From positions 1 through 14,971 of the forward strand of contig JAUPKO010000642.1 in the NCBI GenBank assembly GCA_030837395.1: DNA of 14,971 nucleotides, written 5' to 3'. This DNA comes from Actinomycetota bacterium. Lineage in GTDB: Bacteria; Actinomycetota; Actinomycetes; S36-B12; UBA10799. Positions within the stretch are counted from its first letter, which is position 1; each line of letters begins with the position of its first letter. Below the pieces are notes generated by a model. It was not told the DNA's origin. It did no database searches and saw only the letters and a list, made by a program, of their open reading frames with translations. Shown piece after piece: positions 1 through 6,167 of this stretch. The translations under genes were made by a program, and so were the position numbers.

Positions 1-257
1 ACTGCTCGTTCGCCGGGGTCGTCACGTTCAAGAACGCCGAGGGGTTACGGCTGGCGCTTGACGAGGTCCCGCCGGAACTGTTGATGGTCGAGACCGATGC
101 GCCCTTCCTCACACCCGCGCCGCACCGGGGCAAACCCAACGCTTCGTACCTGGTGCCGTGGACCGTACGGGCCATCGCCGAGCGCCGTGGCTGGGATTTG
201 CTCAGCACCTGTCGGACGTTGCGCGCCACGACCGAGCGCGTCTTCGGTCCGCTGTAG
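1..257 (+). CDS. tatD: TatD family metal-dependent DNase, C-terminal part
   Basis: This is the last 84 codons of a TatD-family hydrolase, cut by the left window edge; the reading frame begins at base 3 and ends with TAG at 255-257. TatD proteins are TIM-barrel metal-dependent nucleases (3'-5' DNase/RNase activity) acting in the cytoplasm. The visible part has the family's C-terminal signature: a TFKN stretch, the ETDAPFLTP metal-site segment with its conserved Asp, then PHRGKPN, and a closing helix ending in TERVFGPL. Neither the N-terminal HxH metal motif nor the start is in the window. The gene is followed 11 bases later by rsmA, an arrangement common in bacteria, so the two are probably co-transcribed. 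Identification is secure from the motif order; substrate is not deducible. Confidence 0.93.
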   Translation, partial: CSFAGVVTFKNAEGLRLALDEVPPELLMVETDAPFLTPAPHRGKPNASYLVPWTVRAIAERRGWDLLSTCRTLRATTERVFGPL

Positions 258-268
258 CGGGGGCGGAC

Positions 269-1153
269 GTGGCGCGGCTACTGGGCCCGGCGGAGGTGCG
301 ACGACGCGCGGCCGAGGTGGACCTGCGACCGACCAAGTCCCGGGGTCAGAACTTCGTGATCGACGCCAACACGGTACGGATGATCGTCGCGCGGGCCGAA
401 CTCGCCGCCGACGACGTCGTGCTGGAAGTCGGGCCTGGGCTGGGTTCGCTGACGTTGGCCCTGCTGCCCGGGGTGCGGGCCGTGACGGCGGTGGAGGTCG
501 ATCCGGTGTTGGCTGCGGCGCTGCCGGTAACAGTGTCCGAGTTCGCCCCCGAATACGCCGACCGGTTGGCGGTGGTGGTGGCCGACGCGCTCGATCCTGG
601 GCCGTTGCCGGGGCCGGCGCCGACCGCCTTGGTGGCCAACCTTCCCTACAACGTCGCGGTGCCGGTGTTGTTGGAGTCCCTGGCCCGGTACCCAAGCATC
701 CGGCACGGGGTGGTGATGGTGCAGAAGGAGGTCGCCGATCGCCTCTGCGCGACTCCGGGTGGACGTGTCTACGGCGTGCCGAGTGTGAAGCTGGCCTGGT
801 ATGGCCAGGCACGGGCGATCGGTACGGTGTCGGCGTCCGTGTTCTGGCCGGCTCCCCGGGTGGCCAGCGGCCTGGTGCGCTTCGTGCGACGGCCGGAGCG
901 GTCGGACGCGCAGTCGGCGCAGGCCGCTGCCGAGGAGGAGTTGCGACGTCGTGCGTTCGCGGCCATCGACGCCGCCTTCGCCCAGCGCCGCAAGGTGCTG
1001 CGGACCTCCCTGGCGGGGTGGGCTGGCTCGGTGACGGCGGCCGAGGAACTTCTGCGCCGATGCGGAATCCCCGTCACCGCCAGGGGCGAAACCCTGACTG
1101 CCGAGGACTTCCGGTGTCTGGCCAGCGGGCATACCCCTACGCCGTCCGCCTAG
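269..1153 (+). CDS. rsmA: 16S rRNA dimethyladenosine transferase RsmA (KsgA)
   Basis: RsmA uses S-adenosylmethionine to dimethylate two adjacent adenines in the 3'-terminal hairpin of 16S rRNA, a late step in 30S subunit maturation. The 294-residue product shows KSRGQNF at 23-29, the SAM-binding EVGPGLGS from residue 53, the catalytic NLPY at 124-127, and the C-terminal FAQRRK and ARGETL segments of the family. I chose GTG 269 because it gives an N-terminus (VARLLGPAEVRRR) that aligns with mycobacterial KsgA. The open frame extends back to GTG 158, but that would overlap tatD by 100 bases and add unlike residues. The ribosome binding site before GTG 269 is weak, which fits translation following tatD. 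The stop codon TAG also forms part of the probable ispE -10 hexamer. Confidence 0.95.
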   Translation: MARLLGPAEVRRRAAEVDLRPTKSRGQNFVIDANTVRMIVARAELAADDVVLEVGPGLGSLTLALLPGVRAVTAVEVDPVLAAALPVTVSEFAPEYADRLAVVVADALDPGPLPGPAPTALVANLPYNVAVPVLLESLARYPSIRHGVVMVQKEVADRLCATPGGRVYGVPSVKLAWYGQARAIGTVSASVFWPAPRVASGLVRFVRRPERSDAQSAQAAAEEELRRRAFAAIDAAFAQRRKVLRTSLAGWAGSVTAAEELLRRCGIPVTARGETLTAEDFRCLASGHTPTPSA

Positions 1154-1156
1154 GCT
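1151..1156 (+). promoter_or_regulatory. -10 hexamer of a probable leaderless ispE promoter
   Basis: TAGGCT matches the actinobacterial TANNNT -10 pattern and lies 7 bases before the ispE GTG (1164). Transcription starting 7-8 bases downstream would begin at the start codon, giving a leaderless mRNA. The first three bases are the rsmA stop codon. No convincing -35 is seen, which is common in high-GC Actinobacteria. The same hexamer lies in the gaps before rplY and mfd. Confidence 0.55.
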
Positions 1157-1163
1157 CCCAAGG

Positions 1164-2087
1164 GTGTCGTTGTCCACCAAGTCGGTGACCGCCGTCGTCC
1201 CCGCCAAGATCAACCTGGCCCTCGCGGTCGGGCCCGTTCGGGTGGACGGATTCCACGAGTTGGCCACGGTGTATCAGGCGGTGGGCCTGTTCGACGAGGT
1301 GACGGCCACCCGGCGCAACCCTGGCAGCGGCGTCACCATGACGGTCGCGGGCCCGGAGGCCGATGCGGTGCCCTGCGACGCGACCAACCTCGCATGGCTT
1401 GCCGCCGAGGCCGTTGCGGCCGAAGCAGATGTCGTACCGGACGTGCACCTGCACATCGTCAAGCGGATCCCGGTGGCCGGCGGTATGGCCGGCGGGTCGG
1501 CCGACGCCGCCGGTGCGCTGCTGGCGTGCGACATCCTCTGGCGGGCCAGCCTGCATCGTGAGCGCATGCTCGAGCTCGCCGCGGACCTCGGCTCGGACGT
1601 GCCGTTCCTGCTGCACGGCGGTACCGCGGTGGGCACCGGCCGGGGCGAACGCATCACGGCCGCGATGGCCCGCGGGTCGTACCACTGGGTCTTCGCCCTG
1701 AGCGACCGGGGCCTGTCCACGCCGCGCGTGTATGCCGAATGCGACCGGCTGCGCGCCGGTGCCAAGGTGACCGAGCCGGTGATCCCAGCCGGGCTGATGG
1801 AGGCGCTGCTGGCGGGCGACCCCGCGCGGGTCGGAGCCGAGTTGGCCAACGACCTGCAACCGGCGGCGATCTCGATCCGGCCAGAGTTGGACATGGTGCT
1901 GGAGATCGGCCGAGACGCGGGAGCTTTGGGCGCGGTGCTGTCGGGTTCGGGGCCGACGTGTGCGTTCCTGGTCGCCGATGACGAGGCCGCGCTCGACCTC
2001 GCAGTGTCGCTCTCGGCGTCGGGCCTGTGCAGTGGTGTCGCCCGGGCAGAGGGGCCCGTGGGCGGAGCTCGGTTGAAGGACGGCTGA
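1164..2087 (+). CDS. ispE: 4-diphosphocytidyl-2-C-methyl-D-erythritol kinase IspE
   Basis: IspE phosphorylates CDP-methylerythritol with ATP, the fourth step of the MEP pathway to isopentenyl diphosphate. The 307-residue length is normal (M. tuberculosis IspE is about 306). GHMP-kinase motifs are in order: PAKINL at 13-18, the glycine/serine-rich ATP loop PVAGGMAGGSADAA at 103-116, GSDVPF at 143-148 with the likely catalytic Asp145, and SGSGPT at 259-264. GTG 1164 is taken as the start; it lies 10 bases after rsmA, and an in-frame GTG at 1185 would cut into the first strand. There is no clear Shine-Dalgarno, but a TANNNT hexamer 7 bases upstream suggests a leaderless mRNA. The TGA stop overlaps the ATG of the lipase gene. 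The rsmA-ispE pairing is conserved in Actinobacteria. Confidence 0.96.
   Translation: MSLSTKSVTAVVPAKINLALAVGPVRVDGFHELATVYQAVGLFDEVTATRRNPGSGVTMTVAGPEADAVPCDATNLAWLAAEAVAAEADVVPDVHLHIVKRIPVAGGMAGGSADAAGALLACDILWRASLHRERMLELAADLGSDVPFLLHGGTAVGTGRGERITAAMARGSYHWVFALSDRGLSTPRVYAECDRLRAGAKVTEPVIPAGLMEALLAGDPARVGAELANDLQPAAISIRPELDMVLEIGRDAGALGAVLSGSGPTCAFLVADDEAALDLAVSLSASGLCSGVARAEGPVGGARLKDG
2075..2080 (+). promoter_or_regulatory. Ribosome binding site of the lipase gene
   Basis: GAAGGA lies 6 bases before ATG 2087, inside the last codons of ispE. It supports ATG 2087 over the upstream in-frame start at 2027. Confidence 0.65.
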
Positions 2088-3394
2088 TGGCGTCGGACCC
2101 GACGGCCCCGTCCACCACCGGCGGCACCAGCCTCTGGGTGCGCGTCCTGGCGGTGGTCGGCGCCCTGTCGTTGCTGGCCGCGGCGGTGCTCGGCGGGGTG
2201 CTCGGGGTGTCCTGGCTGGAGCGGCAGCGCACGACGATCCAGAACGACACCGCCTTCACGCCGTTCTACACCGCCCCCGCCGAGGTACCCCCGACGCCCG
2301 GTGTCGTGATCAGGTCCGAACCGCTCGGGTTTGAGGTCGCCGGAGGGTCCGGCTACCGGTTCGTCTACACCTCGGTGGACGGCGGCGGGCGCACGGTGCC
2401 GGTCAGCGGCATGGTGTTCCTACCCGAGCGCCCGGCGCCGGCCGCCGGCGGCCGAAAGGTGCTGGCCTATGCCCACGGCACCGTCGGCACGGCAGCCAAA
2501 TGCGCCCCGTCCAGGGCGACCTCCATGGGTGATCTGGGCATCGGACCATGGCTCGACCCGGCGCTGGACCAGGGGTGGGTGGTGGTGGCCACGGACTATG
2601 TGGGGCTCGGCATCCCCGCCACCAGCACGTACCTCCTGGGCGACCAAGAGGCGCGCGACGTGGTCAACAGTGTCCGCGCAGCACGGGATTTCCCGGGGGC
2701 CGAGGCAGGGGCGGACTGGATCGTGTACGGCTCCTCACAGGGCGGAAACTCGGCGCTGTGGACCGCCGACTTGGCCAGCGACATCGCACCTGAGTTGAAC
2801 CTGGTCGGAGTGATGGCCGCAGTACCCGCAGCGCAGTTGGGGGCAACGGTGGCGGCGCAGTGGAACACCCCCGCGGCGTGGGCGCTCGGCCCGGCGATCC
2901 TCTCGTCGTGGACCACGGCCTACCCGGACGCCGACTTCGAAGCCACCCTTACCCCCGAGGCCAAGGCGGCCCTGCCCGGACTGCAGTCCGCCTGCATCAT
3001 CGAGAACGCCATCGAAGCCCTCGTGCGCGGCAAGCTGGGCCAACGCTTCTTCAGCACCGACCCCACGACCGACCCGGCCTGGATCGCCGGAATAGAGCAG
3101 CAGACCCCGCCGATCCCGCCGTCCCAGATGCCCATGCTGCTGGCGCAGGGCACCGCCGATGAGGTGGTGTTGGCCGGCAGCAACGCTCTGCTGCAAGACC
3201 AGTGGTGCCGATCCCGGCCGATGACGAGTCTGTGGCTCGGTGGGGTGTCGCACCAGGACACGTCGACGGCGGCGGGTCCGGCGGCGGTCAATTGGGCGGC
3301 GCAGCGGTTTGCGGGGGCGCCCGCGGTCGACACCTGCGCGTTCGGCGTTCCGGCGCCGGTCCAACCGCTGCCGAATCCGGTGCCGCGGCCGTAG
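2087..3394 (+). CDS. Membrane-anchored or secreted LIP-family lipase/esterase (alpha/beta hydrolase)
   Basis: A 435-residue alpha/beta hydrolase resembling the secretory lipase (LIP) family found in Candida and many Actinobacteria; the expected reaction is hydrolysis of a carboxylic ester, substrate unknown. A hydrophobic segment at about 17-44 follows a short N-terminus and would act as signal anchor or signal peptide, placing the enzyme outside the membrane. HGT at 130-132 is the likely oxyanion-hole strand, GSSQG at 215-219 supplies nucleophile Ser217, and GTADEV around Asp358 and VSHQD with His389 complete the triad. Four cysteines (139, 303, 374, 417) could form two disulfides, as expected for an exported protein. 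The C-terminus is proline-rich. The ATG overlaps the ispE stop (TGATG), so translation is probably coupled. I do not recognise a specific named gene. In the actinobacterial genomes I know, this place is usually held by other genes. Confidence 0.85.
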   Translation: MASDPTAPSTTGGTSLWVRVLAVVGALSLLAAAVLGGVLGVSWLERQRTTIQNDTAFTPFYTAPAEVPPTPGVVIRSEPLGFEVAGGSGYRFVYTSVDGGGRTVPVSGMVFLPERPAPAAGGRKVLAYAHGTVGTAAKCAPSRATSMGDLGIGPWLDPALDQGWVVVATDYVGLGIPATSTYLLGDQEARDVVNSVRAARDFPGAEAGADWIVYGSSQGGNSALWTADLASDIAPELNLVGVMAAVPAAQLGATVAAQWNTPAAWALGPAILSSWTTAYPDADFEATLTPEAKAALPGLQSACIIENAIEALVRGKLGQRFFSTDPTTDPAWIAGIEQQTPPIPPSQMPMLLAQGTADEVVLAGSNALLQDQWCRSRPMTSLWLGGVSHQDTSTAAGPAAVNWAAQRFAGAPAVDTCAFGVPAPVQPLPNPVPRP

Positions 3395-3413
3395 GTCCGG
3401 GCCGACAGGGTCC

Positions 3414-3419
3414 TACTAT
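3414..3419 (+). promoter_or_regulatory. -10 hexamer of the tRNA-Gln promoter
   Basis: TACTAT (four of six bases of TATAAT, TANNNT type) lies 11 bases before the mature tRNA 5' end, so transcription would start a few bases upstream of the tRNA. A -35 element is not evident. It sits in the 36-base gap after the lipase gene. Confidence 0.5.
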
Positions 3420-3430
3420 GGGCCGAGCAT

Positions 3431-3505
3431 TCCCCGTTGGTGTAATCGGCAACACACCAGGTTTTGGTCCTGGCTTTCGAGGTTCGAATCCTCGGCGGGG
3501 AGCCA
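3431..3505 (+). tRNA. tRNA-Gln (anticodon TTG)
   Basis: The sequence folds into a complete cloverleaf. The acceptor arm TCCCCGT pairs with GCGGGGA (last pair T-G). A short D stem GTG/CAC encloses a loop with GG. The anticodon stem CCAGG/CCTGG encloses the loop TTTTGGT, giving anticodon TTG, which reads CAA (Gln). The variable loop is CTTT, and the T arm CGAGG/CCTCG has loop TTCGAAT. The discriminator is G, as usual for tRNA-Gln, and CCA is genome-encoded at 3503-3505. A tRNA-Gln beside glmU is also found in M. tuberculosis. Confidence 0.98.
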
Positions 3506-3532
3506 CAGCCCCCTATCGGCGCCGCCGCGCTC

Positions 3533-3538
3533 TACCCT
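3533..3538 (+). promoter_or_regulatory. -10 hexamer of a probable leaderless glmU promoter
   Basis: TACCCT fits TANNNT and is separated by exactly 6 bases (GGGGCC) from ATG 3545. This is the spacing expected when transcription begins at the start codon. There is no purine-rich Shine-Dalgarno before this ATG other than GGGG inside the spacer. Confidence 0.5.
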
Positions 3539-3544
3539 GGGGCC

Positions 3545-5011
3545 ATGGCTGAATCCGCTGCTCCCTCCCTCGTGATCGTCCTCGCCGCCGGTGAGGGCAC
3601 CCGGATGAAATCATCGCTCGCCAAAGTGCTCCACCCCGTGCTCGGGACGCCGCTGTTGGGCCACGTCCTGCGCGAGGTGGGCACGCTGGCGCCCGAGCAG
3701 ACGATCGTGGTGGTGGGGCACCAGCGCGAGCACGTGACCGATTACCTCGCGGGGGACTACCCGGACGTGCGGACGGCCGTCCAGGAGGCGCAGCTGGGCA
3801 CCGGTCACGCCGTTCGATGCGCGCTCACCGCACTGGCCGAGCAGGGGATCGAGCCCGGGTCGGGGACCGTGGTGGTGACGGCCGGTGACACTCCGCTGCT
3901 GACCGGTGCCACCCTCGCGGCGTTGCTGGCCGAACACCGTGCGACGCAGGCGAAGGCCACCGTGCTCAGCGCCGACCTCCCCGACCCCACCGGCTACGGG
4001 CGCATCATGCGGGCCGCCGACGGGTCGGTCACGGGCATCGTGGAGCACAAGGACGCCACCGAAGAGCAACGGGCCGTGCGTGAGATCAACTCCGGTGTCT
4101 TCGCGTTCGAGGCGCCAGCGCTGGCCTCGGCCCTCGCCCGCCTCGACACCGACAACTCCCAGGGCGAGGAGTACCTCACCGATGTGCTGGGCATCCTGCA
4201 CGGCGACGGCGAGCGAATCTCGGCCCACGTAGCCGCGGACCCGGAGGATGTGCACGGCATCAACGACCGGGTGCAGTTGGCCGCAGCGGCCCGGGTCATG
4301 GCTGATCGGGTCAACACCGCGTTGATGCGCTCCGGGGTGAGCATTCCGGACCCGGCCACCGCGTGGATCGCTCCGGACGTGCAGGTCGGGCCCGATGCGG
4401 TGATCGAGCGGAACAGTTGGATCGGCCCCGGCTGCATCGTGGGCGAGGGTGCGGTGATTGGCCCGGACACGACCCTTGTGGCAACCACCGTCGGTGCCGG
4501 TGCGACCGTGTTACGCAGTCACTGCGACCACGCGGTGATCGGCGCTGCCGCCACCATCGGCCCGTTCACGTACCTGCGGCCGGGCACCGAGTTGGGCGAG
4601 AAGTCCAAAGCCGGTGCCTACGTCGAGATCAAGAATGCGACGGTGGGAGTGGGTGCCAAGGTGCCCCATCTGTCGTACGTGGGGGACGCGCAGATCGGCG
4701 ACGGCACCAACATCGGTGCCGCCACGGTGTTCGTCAACTACGACGGCGTGCACAAGCACCGCACGGTGGTGGGAGACGACGTGCGCATTGGCAGCGACAC
4801 CATGCTGGTGGCCCCCGTGACGATCGGCGATGGTGCCTACACCGGCGCCGGGTCGGTGATCACCGACGATGTGCCACCGGGCACCCTCGCCCTCGGACGG
4901 GCCCGGCAGCGCAACATCGACGGCTGGGTGGAGCGGGTCCGTCCGGGTTCACCGGCAGCCGAGGCGGCCCACCGCGCCGCTTCGGACCCAGCCCACGACA
5001 CGGACGAATGA
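3545..5011 (+). CDS. glmU: Bifunctional UDP-GlcNAc pyrophosphorylase / GlcN-1-P acetyltransferase GlmU
   Basis: GlmU acetylates glucosamine-1-phosphate using acetyl-CoA and then couples the product to UTP, giving UDP-GlcNAc for peptidoglycan; it is cytoplasmic and normally trimeric. The 488-residue protein has the N-terminal nucleotidyltransferase domain (about 8-240) with LAAGEGTRMKS at 13-23, QLGTGHA at 83-89 and the metal-binding GD at 114-115. A linker helix leads to the left-handed beta-helix (about 265-460), with many hexapeptide repeats and the catalytic His375 in KVPHLSYVGD. The C-terminus is short and charged. The frame is open back to 3464 inside the tRNA, but ATG 3545 gives the normal N-terminus. 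It lies 39 bases after the tRNA and 47 bases before prs. The glmU-prs pair is conserved widely in Gram-positives. Confidence 0.97.
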   Translation: MAESAAPSLVIVLAAGEGTRMKSSLAKVLHPVLGTPLLGHVLREVGTLAPEQTIVVVGHQREHVTDYLAGDYPDVRTAVQEAQLGTGHAVRCALTALAEQGIEPGSGTVVVTAGDTPLLTGATLAALLAEHRATQAKATVLSADLPDPTGYGRIMRAADGSVTGIVEHKDATEEQRAVREINSGVFAFEAPALASALARLDTDNSQGEEYLTDVLGILHGDGERISAHVAADPEDVHGINDRVQLAAAARVMADRVNTALMRSGVSIPDPATAWIAPDVQVGPDAVIERNSWIGPGCIVGEGAVIGPDTTLVATTVGAGATVLRSHCDHAVIGAAATIGPFTYLRPGTELGEKSKAGAYVEIKNATVGVGAKVPHLSYVGDAQIGDGTNIGAATVFVNYDGVHKHRTVVGDDVRIGSDTMLVAPVTIGDGAYTGAGSVITDDVPPGTLALGRARQRNIDGWVERVRPGSPAAEAAHRAASDPAHDTDE

Positions 5012-5019
5012 CGCGGGCC

Positions 5020-5025
5020 TAGGAT
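5020..5025 (+). promoter_or_regulatory. Candidate -10 hexamer for prs
   Basis: TAGGAT lies 33 bases before the prs GTG, in the 47-base glmU-prs gap, and would leave a leader of about 25-27 bases that contains the ribosome binding site. ACGACA at 4995-5000 is a poor, slightly distant -35 candidate. Read-through from glmU is equally possible. Confidence 0.4.
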
Positions 5026-5047
5026 GAGGCGTCCGAAGCCGCACCAC

Positions 5048-5054
5048 TGGAGGG
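5048..5054 (+). promoter_or_regulatory. Ribosome binding site of prs
   Basis: TGGAGGG just upstream of GTG 5059 is a strong Shine-Dalgarno. It decides the start, since the overlapping GTG at 5057 runs directly into TGA. Confidence 0.7.
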
Positions 5055-5058
5055 CCGT

Positions 5059-6039
5059 GTGACCGAGAAATTTCAGACCCCGCAGAAGAAGATGAAGCTC
5101 TTCGCGGGGCGCTCGCACCCGGAACTGGCCGAGCACGTGGCTGCCGAACTCGGTATGCAACTCGCCCCCATGTCGGCGTACGACTTCGCCAATGGCGAGA
5201 TGTTCATCCGCTTCGAGGAGAGTGTGCGCGGCACCGACGCCTTCGTGTTGCAGAGCCATGGTCCCGACATCAACAAGTGGATCATGGAGCAGTTGATCAT
5301 GGTGGACGCGCTCAAGCGCGCCTCCGCCAAGCGCATCACCGTGATTATCCCGTTCTACGGCTATGCCAGGCAGGACAAGAAGCACCGCGGGCGTGAGCCG
5401 ATCACCGCACGTCTGATGGCTGACCTGTTCCGCACCGCGGGCGCCGACCGTTTGATGGCCGTGGATCTGCACACGAGCCAGATCCAGGGCTTCTTCGACG
5501 GTCCGGTCGACCACCTCTTCGCCCTGCCTGTGCTCTCGGATTACGTGCGCGAGAATGTGGATCTTTCGAGGGTGACCGTCGTGAGCCCGGACGCCGGTCG
5601 TGTGCGCGTGGCCGAACGGTGGACCGATGTGCTCGGCAGCCCGCTGGCGATCATCCACAAGCGACGCGACCCGGACGTGCCCAACCAGGTCAAGATCTTC
5701 GAGGTCGTCGGTGACGTGCAGGACCGCGTGTGTGTGGTTGTCGACGACATGATCGACACGGGCGGCACGATCGTCAAAGCGGCCGACACCCTATACGACC
5801 AGGGCGCGGCTGACGTCATCGTCACCGCCACCCATGGCGTGCTCAGCGACCCGGCCACCGAGAACCTCAAGAACTCCAGGATCTCCGAGGTCATCGTCAC
5901 GGACACCTTGCCGATTCCGCCCGAGAAGCGCATCGACAAGTTGACCGTGCTGCCGATCGCCCCGCTGATCGCGATGGCCATCAGCGAGGTGTTCACCGAC
6001 GGCTCGGTGACCAGCCTGTTCGGTTCGCCCAACGGCTGA
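5059..6039 (+). CDS. prs: Ribose-phosphate pyrophosphokinase (PRPP synthetase)
   Basis: Prs transfers diphosphate from ATP to ribose-5-phosphate, forming PRPP for purine, pyrimidine, histidine, tryptophan and NAD synthesis, and in Actinobacteria also for decaprenyl-phosphoryl-arabinose where that pathway exists. The 326-residue product is full length for class I enzymes. It has FANGE at 43-47, the ATP-contacting YARQD at 102-106, the metal/catalytic DLHTSQ at 136-141, and the PRPP-binding VVVDDMIDTGGT at about 226-237. The C-terminus (ISEVFTDGSVTSLF) is typical. GTG 5059 is preceded by TGGAGGG. It stands between glmU and rplY as in M. tuberculosis, though there lpqT intervenes before rplY. 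I see no odd residues in the motifs. Confidence 0.97.
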   Translation: MTEKFQTPQKKMKLFAGRSHPELAEHVAAELGMQLAPMSAYDFANGEMFIRFEESVRGTDAFVLQSHGPDINKWIMEQLIMVDALKRASAKRITVIIPFYGYARQDKKHRGREPITARLMADLFRTAGADRLMAVDLHTSQIQGFFDGPVDHLFALPVLSDYVRENVDLSRVTVVSPDAGRVRVAERWTDVLGSPLAIIHKRRDPDVPNQVKIFEVVGDVQDRVCVVVDDMIDTGGTIVKAADTLYDQGAADVIVTATHGVLSDPATENLKNSRISEVIVTDTLPIPPEKRIDKLTVLPIAPLIAMAISEVFTDGSVTSLFGSPNG

Positions 6040-6044
6040 CTTGC

Positions 6045-6050
6045 TAGGCT
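6045..6050 (+). promoter_or_regulatory. -10 hexamer of the probable rplY promoter
   Basis: TAGGCT, identical to the hexamers before ispE and mfd, lies 5 bases after the prs stop. Initiation about 7 bases downstream would leave a leader of roughly 110 bases before the rplY ATG. No clear -35 is visible. Confidence 0.5.
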
Positions 6051-6056
6051 AGGGCC

Positions 6057-6167
6057 CGTTCGGCGAGGGCGGTTCCCGCCGCCGTGATCGACGAGCCCGG
6101 TGATTGTGACCGGCGCGTCCTGTCACGGCCCTCTCGCCACCCGCAGCGATCGAGGAGTGAGACGCAG
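6057..6167 (+). promoter_or_regulatory. Foldable 5' leader of rplY, possible autoregulatory site
   Basis: This non-coding stretch has nested inverted repeats. CCGGT (6097-6101) pairs with ACCGG (6109-6113) around a 7-base loop. CGTGA (6083-6087) pairs with TCACG (6123-6127). GGCGAG plus GGC (6062-6070) pairs with GCC and CTCGCC (6128-6138) across a 2-base bulge. GGCGG/CCGCC (6068-6080) is a competing local hairpin. The Shine-Dalgarno GAGGAG (6152-6157) lies just outside the fold. In E. coli, L25 represses its own mRNA through the leader; whether this leader does so is inference. In GC-rich DNA such pairing also arises by chance. Confidence 0.35.
6152..6157 (+). promoter_or_regulatory. Ribosome binding site of rplY
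   Basis: GAGGAG lies 10 bases before ATG 6168 and favours this ATG over the earlier in-frame start at 6084, which would add 28 residues unlike any L25. Confidence 0.6.

Noticed and set aside
158..268. An earlier rsmA start at GTG 158
   Set aside because: It would overlap tatD by 100 bases and add 37 residues with no match to the family N-terminus; GTG 269 aligns properly.
45..1267. Long open frames on both strands over tatD-rsmA, including one from 97 to 1188 on the plus strand
   Set aside because: They are Arg/Gly/Pro-rich with no recognisable domain, while the rsmA frame carries every family motif.
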